DNA from: Platerodrilus igneus
Taxonomy: Eukaryota; Arthropoda; Insecta; Coleoptera; Lycidae
Reading direction: 5' to 3'
DNA length: 64,000 bases
NCBI GenBank assembly: GCA_036346225.1
Contig: JARFIW010001185.1
Span: forward strand, 124,001-188,000
This document shows, piece after piece, positions 45,197 to 58,377 of this stretch. A model generated the notes under the pieces. That model made no database searches. It worked only from the letters and a program-made list of their open reading frames with translations, and was not told where the DNA came from. Positions within the stretch are counted from its first letter, which is position 1. Every line of letters starts with the position of its first letter. Position numbers and translations under genes: made by a program.

Positions 45197-46834
45197 ATTT
45201 TTATTATAAAATAAGATGTTGTTAGAACGCTTGTCATATTGTATTAGACTGTATCAATTTATTGTAAGAAAATTCATTTTTATTACTTTAATTATACTAA
45301 TTGCCTAATTGAAATTATATTTTACAAAAACAAAAGAAATATAATAACATGGTTAATTAACGTTCATTAAGAGTAAAACCTTAATATACAGTCTGCGTCA
45401 ATATTTATTCTGTCCCTCCAGAATCAATTAATTTGTCTTTTCTATCTGGTTTATATTTAAAGTAACGCAAAGACGCTGCAACTTTAATTTAAAATCTATG
45501 ACACGGGAAACTTTTTATAAAATCAGTATAGAGGAAACGGAATTGTTGAAAGCTATTCCTAGAAATTTTAAATATTAATAAATTCCTAATAATTAAGTAC
45601 AATACATGCGAATACTTAGGTATATAATTGGATGAATGTTAATTTTTGATATGAAATATTAATTTCTATGATTTCTTTTCTATTTAATTTTTAAAATTCC
45701 GTACATTCTCCAATTCCCACATTCTCGAGAAAGAGTCCAAATTCAGTACATTGTAACATATTAAGTTCTTCAAAAGGAAAATAATATGTCTGCTCTACAA
45801 TACAGGCGGCAGAGCCTCGATAGATTACGAGGGGTTCCTGTTTGACGGTCAAGCCCAGGGTAAAAAGGATGTTGAATGGCTTTGAGAAAAAGGGTCCCCT
45901 AAAGAGATCTTCCAGCCAGCTAAGCTTCTTCAACTTAGGGCAGAGCTATGAGCTAGGGTCGTAGGATGGTATACGATAAAACAAAAGAAATTTTATTGGA
46001 CGCCACCGTATCTAAATGAGTGTTTGATAAGAAACTATCCAAAGATCAGATACGGAAATCTTCGAAAGAAAAAAATTTAAGACGAGCAACATAAACAAAA
46101 ATACTTACTTTGGTCTCTGCAATCTGGAATGGGAACGACGATCTCGTGCTATCTGAAAATTTAACCACACCTAAACAGGTTCAGACTCGGGCTTCGTTAG
46201 AGCCTAGTCACTTTATCACAAAAAAATTATAAATAAATCCACTAGTCAAAATTATACTTTCAAAAAAACTTTTAACTTTAACACCAATAATACCTTTCTT
46301 CAATTCTAAACTTTCATATTTGTAAACTGTAGGTACAGTTACTGTTGACTTTAAAGAAAGAAAATTTTATGACAACTTAATATTTTTTTCTATTGATTTT
46401 TTAAAAAAATATGTATATATACATCGTTTATATAAACTTATCTATATGGAGACCTTCAAAACAGTTTCGCTATTACGATTTAATATAAATCTCTAAGCAT
46501 TCGTGGAATATTTTTTTTTTGGTTGCATAAATTACTTCAATTTTCCACAAGAAATTCATTTTATGTTACAGTGACTTCATGCTACTTGAATAGGATCCTG
46601 TTCAGTGTACAAGAAACAAATTACATATTGAAAAAAAATTTTGCAGGTTATGGCTGTATAGTTTTAATAGCTATCTTTAATAAAATCAAAGGTCAAAGAA
46701 AAATACTTATTGTTGATATTGAGCTATACTTCAGGTGTACTATCACAATGTGTTATACACAATAATTTGGCAAACAATTCTTATCATATCACATGTTTAG
46801 TAAAGTAAACCTTTTAATACAACTTTGTAACTTC
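45197..46834. other. Unassigned AT-rich part of tandem unit 1
   Basis: An 80-codon minus frame (45691-45933; GGSA-like IYRGSAACIVEQTYYFPFEE) and an 80-codon plus frame (46523-46765) occur but have no known product. The minus one is frameshifted in unit 2, which argues against coding. The rest holds nothing recognisable. Confidence 0.35.
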
Positions 46835-47338
46835 AAAATATATATAACGCGCCATTGTCAAATTTTCAATAAAAACGGGTTATGGAAATTAATTTAGACT
46901 AGTCACGATGTACAATCACTCAAATGTGGAATTATTAATTATTCTGTATGTATATATAGAAATTATAATTAATTTGCTGTGTAAATCCACCTTGCGTACA
47001 AGGTCATCTGCTTTATTCTTATTTGGAATGGACTATAGAGCACAAATTTTCTTAAAAATTTTATAGAAAATTACTACTGCAAAATGCTTTTAAGCTTCAT
47101 CAATTTAGACACAAATTAAATAATCGTAGGTAAATGTAAATAGATGTAATGAACTTTGTACCAAACACGATAACTAATTGGCATGATTGCAATTCAAGTA
47201 GTATAACATTTGTATTATCAAGACAATATGTTTGATTACACAAATTTGACCTCAGGTAAATGATTAATCATTATGTTTTAAATTATAGTATTAATATCTG
47301 CTACTGGTAACATCCGGCTCGAAGGGCCAACATTTGAA

Positions 47339-47734
47339 TATTGAGTACATAAAAAGATATTCAAGAGAGAAAAGCTAGAGTATAGCCAAACAGATATTAA
47401 ACAAATGCGGCCTACAATATTCTTACCTGATGGCCAGCTAGAGCGGTGAAGATTTTTGGTTCCAGAACACTTATTACTACACTCGAAAAATAATATAAAG
47501 CGGTGAGGTAGTCCTATACCGGGCACTAACATCCGAAACAAAAACTTATTGAAGAGGTGACAAAAGACTGTGCTAGGCCGCATAGTCACCAAAACATATG
47601 GCAAACAAGATAGAACATTGAAGGTAAGCACGGGATTTGGTTTATCAAATTTAAATAATAGAGCAAATATTACCATTAACAAATAAACTTAAATTTTATA
47701 GTGATAATATAAAGAAACTAAATGAATATATACA
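47339..47734 (-). repeat. BEL/Pao LTR, copy in tandem unit 2
   Basis: Same as 43953-44348, at a constant offset of 3386. It exists only because of the tandem duplication and is not a separate insertion. Confidence 0.65.
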
Positions 47735-47815
47735 GGGTTAGACGGAATACTCAATACACTACAGTCCTTCTTACTTGCATTAAGGCACAACTAAATACTA
47801 AGTAAAATATTTCAC

Positions 47816-48578
47816 AAATGTTACAATTCTAATTTAATAATTGGTTTCTCAACCCTACTAGATCTCCTAAGAGTTGGTGAGGGGACTTTAATGGGTGACT
47901 TAATAAGAGATGTTTTAGTTTTTTAATTAGACAGCAATTCAGGTTGGTCAGAATTGTCTACAGGCACATCCGCCTCAACATCAGTCAATATCGGTGGTTG
48001 ATAACAGATAAGTAAGCTACCCTCGTTTATGGAAATGACTGAAGGTGGATTATCTTCTAGCGCTTGACATCTGTTTCATTTCAGGTAGTCAGCATAAACT
48101 AGTTTTACATTATTATTCACCATTACAAGACAAGTTACATTACAATTATGCCATTATTTTCCTAGGTTCCCATATCTTGTTTAACTTATTATAAACTAAT
48201 ACAACTTCCCTTTCGGTATAATAGCGAATACCTTTCTGATTATTTTTTTCCCAGGCATAACCTTCTATTCCCTTACCTAAACCGACTTCTGGTTTCAAAA
48301 TACTTTTTAGTTCTTTGAAGTCGTCTTAACATTCCTTCCGCAGGAGATATTTTAGTAGTTGTAGATTTTCCAAAACTTTTAAAATTCATTACATAAAACC
48401 CATTGCGATATAAAATTTTTAAATATATATTCTCATTTATGTCATTAGGGAAAATGATCCTGAAAGCTTTATTGCAATCTAAAATAGTCAGGCTTAATAC
48501 TGAAATTTTTTTGTTAATTTGACACGAAATGACATAGTGTCTACATTCTAGTGTAAACAACTGCTCAAGCAAGACCAC
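47816..48578 (-). pseudogene. Retroelement pol C-terminal remnant, unit 2
   Basis: This is the counterpart of 44430-45196. Here shorter A-runs join 48273-48578 into one frame of 101 residues that reads through KSFGKSTTTKISPAEGM, whereas in unit 1 the same region is split. The frames therefore depend on homopolymer length and cannot be trusted. Confidence 0.45.
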
Positions 48579-51428
48579 ATTTTTATTATAAAATAAGATG
48601 TTGTTAGAACGCTTGTCATATTGTATTAGACTGTATCAATTTATTGTAAGAAAATTCATTTTATTACTTTAATTATACTAATTGCCTAATTGAAATTATA
48701 TTTTACAAAAACAAAAGAAATATAATAACATGGTTAATTAACGTTCATTAAGAGTAAAACCTTAATATACAGTCTGCGTCAATATTTATTCTGTCCCTCC
48801 AGAATCAATTAATTTGTCTTTTCTATCTGGTTTATATTTAAAGTAACGCAAAGACGCTGCAACTTTAATTTAAAATCTATGACACGGGAAACTTTTTATA
48901 AAATCAGTATAGAGGAAACGGAATTGTTGAAAGCTATTCCTAGAAATTTTAAATATTAATAAATTCCTAATAATTAAGTACAATACATGCGAATACTTAG
49001 GTATATAATTGGATGAATGTTAATTTTTGATATGAAATATTAATTTCTATGATTTCTTTTCTATTTAATTTTTAAAATTCCCGTACATTCTCCAATTCCC
49101 CCACATTCTCGAGAAAGAGTCCAAATTCAGTACATTGTAACATATTAAGTTCTTCAAAAGGAAAATAATATGTCTGCTCTACAATACAGGCGGCAGAGCC
49201 TCGATAGATTACGAGGGGTTCCTGTTTGACGGTCAAGCCCAGGGTAAAAAGGATGTTGAATGGCTTTGAGAAAAAAGGGTCCCCTAAAGAGATCTTCCAG
49301 CCAGCTAAGCTTCTTCAACTTAGGGCAGAGCTATGAGCTAGGGTCGTAGGATGGTATACGATAAAACAAAAGAAATTTTATTGGACGCCACCGTATCTAA
49401 ATGAGTGTTTGATAAGAAACTATCCAAAGATCAGATACGGAAATCTTCGAAAGAAAAAAATTTAAGACGAGCAACATAAACAAAAATACTTACTTTGGTC
49501 TCTGCAATCTGGAATGGGAACGACGATCTCGTGCTATCTGAAAATTTAACCACACCTAAACAGGTTCAGACTCGGGCTTCGTTAGAGCCTAGTCACTTTA
49601 TCACAAAAAAATTATAAATAAATCCACTAGTCAAAATTATACTTTCAAAAAAACTTTTAACTTTAACACCAATAATACCTTTCTTCAATTCTAAACTTTC
49701 ATATTTGTAAACTGTAGGTACAGTTACTGTTGACTTTAAAGAAAGAAAATTTTATGACAACTTAATATTTTTTTCTATTGATTTTTTAAAAAAATATGTA
49801 TATATACATCGTTTATATAAACTTATCTATATGGAGACCTTCAAAACAGTTTCGCTATTACGATTTAATATAAATCTCTAAGCATTCGTGGAATATTTTT
49901 TTTTTGGTTGCATAAATTACTTCAATTTTCCACAAGAAATTCATTTTATGTTACAGTGACTTCATGCTACTTGAATAGGATCCTGTTCAGTGTACAAGAA
50001 ACAAATTACATATTGAAAAAAAATTTTGCAGGTTATGGCTGTATAGTTTTAATAGCTATCTTTAATAAAATCAAAGGTCAAAGAAAAATACTTATTGTTG
50101 ATATTGAGCTATACTTCAGGTGTACTATCACAATGTGTTATACACAATAATTTGGCAAACAATTCTTATCATATCACATGTTTAGTAAAGTAAACCTTTT
50201 AATACAACTTTGTAACTTCAAACATAATCTTACAAAAATACCTTGAAAATATTAAGGTCAATTATGCCTTATCCAAATACTAAATTTTTAAACTAAATTT
50301 TACATGAAACAATTAATTGATCTATGAACCTTCGCAAAATTTTGAGACTTAATTTTAAACAAACTTATGTATAGCTTCTTCGAAAATTATTTGTGCATTT
50401 TAAATGAAAGTTCCTTGAAAAGAGTATAGGTATAAAAATGGAGGATGACTCACCGCTGGCTATCTGTTTGGCGGCCGGTTCTCCTTCTTTTAAATTTTTT
50501 TCTAAACATCTGCGTCCCTACTCTTATAGTTGAACGTGGCTGACGCAGGGGTCCGGATTTGACTTTCATACAAACCAATCCCATGTGGGGGTTTCCACTT
50601 TCCTGCCTAGCAACAATTGAAGCTGCCTTCCAGTCTCGTGCTTGCCTTATGGTTAACGATTTTTTTTTATAATACTTAATTTCCATTGCTTAATTACGTG
50701 TAACTTGAATTTAATATTTTAAAACTCGGAATTAAAATTGTCTTCATATTCAATAATTGGTATTTTAATCCTTAAAACTCGAAACTAAAAAAAAACTTGC
50801 GCGTAAAAATGTATATTTATAACCATCTTAGGTCGATGCTGCCACCAAAACTAAACTCATGGTATACGTTGACTCCACTTGACTATTCGTTGGGGCGGCA
50901 TGTTTAATTAAAAACCTGCAGGCCCTGGATAATACTGGTATTCGGATTACATCTGATATCAAAATGGCTTTTTCCATGAGGCAATATTAGCTATCCAAGC
51001 ATGCGCCGGGAAGGGGGATATTGAATCAAGATACAAGCAAATAGAAGTTCACTTAAAGTTTACTTTGGCTATTTTAATGTAGATGGCGTACTATGTATGA
51101 ATTCATAATAAAAAGTTTCAATAGAAATTAAATATTTATTGACTAGGTGTATTGAACAAAATTGTATATTTGAATAACAGAAAATCGTAATTGTTACAAC
51201 ATGTTCGAGAAGTTCCGGACATAACGGGAAACTTCCTTACAGGCCCTGATGAATAGTTTCATTATTGACTTAGGTCCATAAAAACCCATGTCTAACTTCT
51301 TTTTAACAAATCCCTCAACTCGACTAAGGGTCGTTAATGACAGACAACCTGGGATGCTGGTAGCGAAAAACGCAAGTTCACAATAAGAATTTTTCAGGTA
51401 TATCAGCTAATTCTGAGGTATTTAATTA
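48579..51428. other. Rest of tandem unit 2, then unassigned DNA
   Basis: To 50219 this mirrors unit 1. From 50220 to 51428 I see no gene. The 78-codon minus frame at 50450-50686 is basic but unrecognised. Confidence 0.35.
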
Positions 51429-51731
51429 AAGAACGGCTCCATGGCTTAGTTGGCTTGCGTGTGACTACTAAGCCCAAGGTCCCGGCTTCAATTTCTGACA
51501 CGGACGGCTTGAAAAATGTTGGGCGAGCATTTTTCTCAAAAACACACGTTCGTTCGGATGCGAGGTAAAATGGAGGTCCCGTGTGTATGTGTGTGTGTGT
51601 TTAAGTGTGTGTGTGTGTGTGTGTGTGCGTGCTTGTGTGTTGTTACGCACATTAAAGATCCCTACCTTGCTTGAAACAGCCAAAGTACGTAAAAATTCAA
51701 AATTTTCAAGAAAAATATAAGCTTTTGCCAA
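51429..51731 (+). mobile_element. SINE family A with internal GT microsatellite
   Basis: The tRNA-like head (CGGCTCCATGGCTTAGTTGG; box B mutated to GGCTTCAATTTCTGA) and the body are present. A GT repeat (about 51584-51640) has expanded within the GTGTGTGAGTGTTGT segment shared by all copies. The 3' end is diverged. Confidence 0.8.
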
Positions 51732-51930
51732 GTGTAAATTATTATTATCATCATCATCATCAGGTTCTCAGTCCTGGAACTGACTAGACGCGTACTCTCA
51801 TTGTCTTTTATTTTGTGCAAACCTACGCATTTTTTTGAAATTTGCAGTCTGCATCTTTCACTGTCTGTGTGCAATACTCTGATATACGTTGACCTCTACC
51901 TCTTTTTTCTATCTCTGCTTGTAGTATTGT
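51732..51930 (-). pseudogene. LINE 3'-end fragment
   Basis: TTATTATTATCATCATCATC followed by AGGTTCTCAGTCCTGGAACTG is the LINE 3' tail on minus. Upstream, remnants of the C-terminal coding region reach about 51930. Confidence 0.6.
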
Positions 51931-53884
51931 AGCGTGTAACGTTCCATAAACTGTTTAACTAGGGTGATTGCCAAAGAAAATACAACTCACCTCTACATTC
52001 ACAAAGACCACGAAAATGCTGTATAATGATCCGTTTAAAATGACGAACTTTGAAATCTTTCAGACTAACTTGAAACTGTAACGTCCGCGGTTATTTCAAA
52101 AAAATATCGGGGGGTGGGGGGGTATATTAACGGATAATGCCAAGGCGCCACTACTTTGTTAATTATTATTTCTAACGAGAAAGCACTAATAAGAAAAAGT
52201 AGAAACCACTTACTGACAAGCGCATCTGAGCGCAAAAGCTCTGTTGTCACATACCTAACCTTGTACCAGCAGGAAAAGGTTGAATATTTAAATCACAAGG
52301 GGTCGCTATTTGCGTCCCTGAATAACACACCAAAAATATGAAAAATATACCACTCTCCGCAGTTGTGCTCAACCTAGATTTTATACATCATCTTGTTCTG
52401 TAAATACGGTTAAAATTGGAATGACATTTTCATGCTAGATTCAATACCTTTTAATAATTTTATGACTGATAATTCTTCAATCACGAATATCTCGTGTCAT
52501 TTAAGACACCAATAATAAGTTTTAATGCAAGAATATTTACATTTATTGTAACCGAAATATTATTGTAACAATTTTTAGTTGATATTTACTAAGTTCAAAC
52601 TTAGTGCTATTTCAGTTAAGTCTTATAAGCTGACCTTTAAATTTCATAATCGCCCCTAATTAATTTTTGGGCATTTTATAAATTTTATTTACATTATTCC
52701 TCAATAACGTAGAGAGCAGATCTGATATCTTTGATTTACACCAGTACCTAATTTTATATGGTACATAAAATTTACGTAACCAATAGTTAGCCAAGTCAAA
52801 CGTTTCTCTAATTCCTATAGAGGATTTTTTACACAAATCAAGTTCTAGTAAGTTTGAATTTCTAATTAGACTATTCCTTTTTTGTTTTAGGTGAACTTTT
52901 TATTCTCACTTAACCTTCCAGGGTAACATTGCTGGACTTGAACATCAGGAAGAATTTAATTATCAACACTCACCATCTGTTTTCCTACGTCACGGAATGT
53001 GACAAACAGGGACGCACCATATAACTATCGTATCCCATAGAACCTCTTAGCATCAATCTTGGATTTTAACGTAAGGGGCGGAACAAGTTTTCAGATCCAT
53101 GCTAACAAGTGACATTGACAACTAGTTCACAGAATATGGAGTAGGGATGTTTTAGCCAAATCACCACCAGGTTACGCTTTCACATAAGTGCCATAACAGA
53201 AATCTTTATACGATAAACGATCAGTTACAGTTGAAACATTATTTAAATCTTCTAGTTTCAAAAATTTACTACATTATTAGCTGTATCGCTAGCAATGCGA
53301 ATACTAACAATTTAAATGTATCTTTTGTTATTACATTATAGAATTTAATATAGTTTAAATTAATTTAATATAATTGTGCTGCAAGAAAATGGGGAGATTA
53401 GACAGGATATTTAAATAAAAAATATTCAAACCATTAATTACTCTCACCCAAGTTCTTTATACATAGCTGTTATTATGAAGGTCACAAACTCAATGCTATT
53501 CTCCAATCGCCGGAGCTTGAATTCGGGAAAGACATCTTTACTCTACGACAGATAAGAAGCGAGTGACTAGCTTTTGAACATTGTAAATGGGTGTCGCATA
53601 GCGAAACAAACAACACCCGGCGTGACCTTGTATCAAAAACTGCACGATTTCTGGAGTAACCTTATTTGAACTTGAACAAAACTAACCGTAAATTAAAAGT
53701 TTTACAAAAACGAAAATTTGTTTATGAGGGACAAAAATGTACGGGGTACTTTATAATTATATAGCATTAAATATTTTATCAAAACGAATATTTATGAAAG
53801 TAAAAATAATTCTGAATCGAAAGTATTCAGTTATAGGGGTTCTATAAAATAACCATGCTTCAATATATCCCGCAAAATTCCTCA
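51931..53884. other. AT-rich DNA without a supported gene
   Basis: Nothing recognised. A run of G (GGGGGGTGGGGGGG-like, about 52109-52122) is notable only as low complexity. Confidence 0.4.
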
Positions 53885-54756
53885 AAAATGCGTTAAAACG
53901 TATCCTGCCCTTCTATTTCTCCTATTTTTCTGTTTTTCACAGGTATCTGTATTTCCATTCTATTTCTATAATCTACTTGTTATTAACTTTGTCTATTTAT
54001 GCTACCATCCTCATACATCTGAAACACAACATTCCAAAAGGCTTCTACCATTTTTCTGTCTGCTTTCCTACACCTCCTATTTTATAAATTTACACATTCA
54101 ACAATTTGCTCCTCTTCTCTATGTTTCTATGGTATATATCTCTAAAATTCATTCAAATTATTTTGTGTGCTTCGTCTGTCTTTCCTATTTCCATTTTAAT
54201 TTGTACCTCTTTGCACTTTTCATTAATCCAATGTTCTTTAGCTTTCTTGCATTTGCGAATAATTTCCCATTTCATGGCTTTGTATCCCTGTTTTCTTGTT
54301 TCATTTTATCTATTTTTGTATTTTCTATTAGATTCAGGATATACTTTGTTATCCATGGTTTCTTATATTCTTTTTGTGTATAATCCAGAATACCTCTGCC
54401 CTCCATGTCTAAGCTGGATTTAAAGTTATTGTATTCTGTTTCTACTTCCTTAATATAAGAAATTTTTCCGACATCTTTCAGCACTTTATTTGACTTTTTT
54501 TAGATCTTTCGTGAATATTTTTATCTTTTAGTTTCTCAAAGTGAAAGTGCCTTCTTTCGTTGCTTTTTTTCAAATTTTTAAGTTTAAGATCGGCCTTCGT
54601 AATTACGATATTGTGATCAGTGTCTATATCTGCTTCTGGGTAGCTTTTACAGTTTTTACTTGATTCCTAAACCGTTGTATAAAAATAACGTAATCTATTT
54701 GATCTCCTGCCATCTTACACGTTTATTGTTTTCTAACATGATGATAAAAGAATATG
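53885..54756 (-). pseudogene. LINE fragment: endonuclease end and linker joined to C-terminus
   Basis: On minus, near 54715, DQIDYVIFIQRFRNQVK resembles the end of an APE-type endonuclease domain. Next come KISYIKEVETEYNNFKSSL and KKPWITKYILNLIENTK of the linker (54272-54484). The RT core is missing. From about 54060 down the sequence is LINE C-terminal remnant. An internal deletion therefore removed RT. Confidence 0.6.
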
Positions 54757-55591
54757 CTTCATCATCATCATCATCATTAGGTCTTCAGTCCTAGTACTGG
54801 TTGAACGCGTATCCTAATTGTTTCCTAGTCTGAACCAACCTACACATTTCCCTGAAATTTGCACAGTCTACATCTATCACTATCTGTGGCTTAAGGTCTG
54901 ATCTCGGTCTACCTCTACCTACCTTTTCCTACCTCGGCTTGTAGTATTTGCCGTACTAATCCGCAGAAATGCCTTAGAACGTATCCTGTTCTTTTATTTC
55001 TCCTATATTTTCATTTTCCACAGATATCTTTATTCCTCTACTATTTCTACAACCTATTTGTTATTAACTTTGTCCATACTACCATCTTCATACATCTAAA
55101 GCACAACATTTCAGAAGGTTTCTATCTCTTTCTGTCTGCTTTTCCTACTGCCCCTATTTCATAGATGTATTGTGCTGTGTTCCACACTATTCTTTGAACA
55201 GTTTTCTTGTTGTATCTATGTTTGTAGTCTTTGAACATAGCTGCTGTTCTTTCTTGTTTAATGCAGTTCGGTCACCTTCTATTGTTTTACAGTTATATAC
55301 CCTATTTCCCAGATATTCAGTGGTATATGAAGGGGGGTAAGCAGCTTTGGCTGTCAAGTTCCCCAGTACCTGAACCTTTGTCGAATTAATAGTTTTTCCA
55401 ATTTGCCCTTTCGCACAATCAACATTAGTCGAAAATATTTCACAACCAACACCTGTAGTTGTTTATAATAATCATCAGATTTAAGAGCACTGATTTTTTC
55501 GTCATTGGGTTTTACATCTTGAAACTGGTTGGACTTGTACCTCAGCTTATTTATGTTCTAAGCTAGCCTACATCGTTCCCTGCAATTCTCA
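54757..55591 (-). pseudogene. LINE fragment with TCA-repeat 3' tail
   Basis: TCATCATCATCATCATCATT at 54757-54778 is the 3' tail. The sequence then reads, on minus, degenerate C-terminal RT coding up to 55290 and the LGTWQPK..AYP remnant at 55320-55370. This copy has the empty site (55319-55340) corresponding to the SINE at 13450. Confidence 0.65.
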
Positions 55592-55607
55592 CAACAGCCG
55601 ATATACA

Positions 55608-55900
55608 TTACATGTGATTTTCCAATGCTCCACCCGAAGGTACTACATTGGCCAGGAAGCGAGTTTTTTTTACCTGGAAAATTTGTAATTTTGCCAAACC
55701 CTTGCTGTTCCAAGCAAGGTAGGGATCTTTAACGTGCGTGACAACACTCACACACGGGACCTCCATTTTACCTCTCATCCGAACGAGGGTGTATTTTGTG
55801 AAAATGCTCGCCTAACATTTTTCAAGCGGACCGTGTCGGGATTCGAACCCGGGACCTTGGGCGTAGTAGTCACACACATACCACTACGCCACGGAGCCGC
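55608..55900 (-). mobile_element. SINE family A with perfect target duplication
   Basis: This is a near-consensus 293 bp copy. Box A (reverse complement of CCACTACGCCACGGAG) and box B (GGGTTCGAATCCCGA, minus strand) are intact. It is flanked by perfect 16 bp repeats CAACAGCCGATATACA at 55592-55607 and 55901-55916. It is among the best preserved copies and could be fairly recent. Confidence 0.95.
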
Positions 55901-55916
55901 CAACAGCCGATATACA

Positions 55917-58229
55917 GCTGGATTCCCTTCTATTGTTTTCTAATTATATGCCCTATTTCACCGAGATTCAGTAGTATGTGAAAGGGGTTAAGCAGCCTGT
56001 GGTTGCCAAAGTTCCCCCAACACTTAAACATTTGCCGTATTAGAAGTTTTCAAATAAATCCTTTAGCACAATTAACATTAGTCGAGAGTATTGCAAAATC
56101 AATATCTGTAGTTGTTTATAATAATCACCATGTTTAAGTACAGTTATTATTTTTGTCATTAGAATTTTCCATCTTACGGTTGGTTGGAAGCGTACCTCCA
56201 TAGATTTCTAATCTGAGCTAGCCTACACATTTCCCTGAAATTCTCACAACCATCATCTTTCACTATCTGTGTGCAGTAGTCTAACCTAGGTCTACCTCTA
56301 CTTCTCTTTTTCCTATCTCTACTTCTAATATATTCCGCACTATTCCGTCATGCCTTAGTATGTTGCCTACCATCCTATCTCTCCTATTTTTTACTGTTTT
56401 CCACATAGTTCTTTCTTCCCCTACCATTTCCAGTATATCTTTGTTCTTAACTTTGTCTGTCTATGGTATCTTCATCATGTAGCACAACATTTCAAAGGTT
56501 TCTACCTTTTTCTTGTTTGCTTCTCCTACTGTCCAAGCTTTTTCTTGTTAAATGTAGCACGACCTTGTGCTAATCTTTGTTTTATACCTTTTGTGCTTTT
56601 CCCATCTTGCGTTTTTTGACTTCCTAGGTAGCAGAAATCCTTAACCTTTTGTAAGTTCTCGTTACCTACTTGTATTCTAGTGGTTGATTTATTATCCCCT
56701 CTTTTGCATTCTAGAATTTTAGTTTTATTTTTGTTTTATTTTTGTCTAACCTATGTCTCCCTCTACTTCTCTTTTTTCCTATCTCTGCTTCTAATACATT
56801 CCGCACTATTCCGTCATGTCTTAGTATGTGGCCTATCATCCTATCTCTCCTATTTTTTACTGTTTTCCACATAGTTCTTTCTTCCCCTACCCTTTCCAGT
56901 ATATTTTTGTTCTTAACTTTGTCTGTCTATGGTATCTTCATCATGTAGCACAACATTTCAAAGGTTTCTACCTTTTTCTTGTTTGCTTCTCCTACTGTCC
57001 AAGCTTCACAGCCGTACAGTGATGTGCTCCAAACATATGTTTTAAGCAATCTTTTCCTTGTTTCTATGCTTGTAGTCTTTGAACACAGTAGTTGCTTTTT
57101 CTTGTTAAATGTAGCACGACCTTGTGATAATTTTTGTTTTATACCTTTTGTGCTTTTCCCATCTTGCGTTTTTTGACTTCCTAGGTAGCAGAAATCCTTA
57201 ACCTTTTGTAAGTTCTCGTTACCTACTTGTATTCTTGTGGTTGATTTATTATCCCCTCTTTTGCATTCTAGAATTTTAGTTTTATTTTTGTCTAACCTAC
57301 GTCTCCCTCTACTTCTCTTTTTTCCTATCTCTGCTTCTAATATATTCCGCACTATTCCCTCATGCCGTAGTATGTGGCCTATCATCCTATCTCTCCTATT
57401 TTTTACCGTTTTCCACATATTTCTTTCTTCCCCAACCATTTTCAGTACACCTTCGTTCTTAACTTTGTCTGTCCATGATATCTTCATCATATAGCACCAC
57501 TTTTCAAAGGCTTCTACCTTTTTCTTGTCCGGATCTCCTACTGTCCAGGCTTCACAGCCGTACAATGCTGTGCTCCAAACATATGTTTTAAGCAATCTTT
57601 TCTTTGTTTCTATGTTTGTTGTCTTTGAGCACAGTAGTTGCTTTTTCTTGTTAAATGCAGCACGACCTTGTGCTAATTTTTGTTTTATACCTTTTGTGCT
57701 TTTCCCATCTTGCGTTATTTGACTTTCTAGGTAGCAGAAATCCTTAAGCTCTTGTAAGTTCTTGTTACATACTTGTATTTTTGTTTTTGATTTATTTTCC
57801 TCTCTTTTGCATACTAGTACTTTAGTTTTAATTTTGTTAATTTTCATACCATATCCCTCCATTAGAACTGTTTCCATTTCATTAAGAGCAGCTTCTAACT
57901 CTCCCTTGCTAGATGCTAATACCGCTATATCATCTGCAAATTTAAGCATATCAATCTTTTGTCCCTGCATATTAATTCCAAATGCCTTCCTGCATTTGAC
58001 AGTATTCATTGCCTCTTCTATGTACAAGTTAAAAATGGGGATAATGCACATCCCTATCTCACCCCTTTCCTAATATTTACTTTCTTGCTCTAATTGTATT
58101 ACTACTGTTTGTTCTTTGTATAAGCTATGTACTATTCGTCTATCCCTATAACTCATTCCAATCTTTTTGAGTATTTCGAACATTTTTTCAATTTTACATT
58201 GTCGAATGCTTTTTCCAGATCTACAAACC

Positions 58230-58230
<1 letters not shown>
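55917..58230 (-). pseudogene. Non-LTR retrotransposon with internal tandem duplications
   Basis: The main minus frame, 56927-58051 (374 residues), starts within RT just before the catalytic site: NLYIEEAMN, then DMLKFADDIAVLASSKGELE with catalytic FADD. The thumb and C-terminal region follow: FCYLESQITQDGKSTKGIKQ, LLKTYVWSTALYGCEAWTVG and MIGHILRHEGIVRN. After GKKRSRGRRRL it jumps back to DKNKTKILECKRGDNKST and repeats the region. A third, degenerate pass lies at about 56740-56150. The unit is about 550 bp. RT upstream (58070-58230) is frameshifted. The element lacks its endonuclease part and is dead. Confidence 0.85.

Positions 58231-58259
<29 letters not shown>
58231..58259. repeat. AT microsatellite
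   Basis: A run of TA repeats separates LINE DNA from the hammerhead-bearing repeats. Confidence 0.9.
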
Positions 58260-58261
<2 letters not shown>

Positions 58262-58377
58262 AGATGTATCCGTAAACAAACTCTTATGAAAATAATAAGA
58301 GCTATTGACAAATACAAATTGGGCTAGTAGTTATATAGCCATTAACAAAACATTAGCTTTATTACTTCGCAGGGGAA

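Larger units (their letters stand above)
43434..46834 (+). repeat. Direct tandem duplication, copy 1 (about 3.40 kb)
   Basis: Everything from AAAATATATATAACGCGCC to the CTTTGTAACTTC end recurs in order in 46835-50219. The repeat contains part of a MITE, an LTR, a retroelement pol tail and unassigned sequence. Differences seen are mainly a 15 bp indel near 43750 and homopolymer-length changes. Confidence 0.95.
46835..50219 (+). repeat. Direct tandem duplication, copy 2
   Basis: The second copy immediately follows the first. Its end CTTTGTAACTTCAAA is followed by unique sequence (CATAATCTTACAAAAATACC). Single-base run differences (for example A-runs at 48301 and 48371, C-runs at 49080-49105) account for most of the changes, including those that alter reading frames. 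Confidence 0.95.

Noticed and set aside
54106..54423. 105-codon plus frame with membrane-like character
   Set aside because: It is antisense to LINE coding sequence.
56680..58073. Several plus-strand frames of 60-103 codons
   Set aside because: Antisense of the LINE RT ORF; repeats appear because the LINE is internally duplicated.
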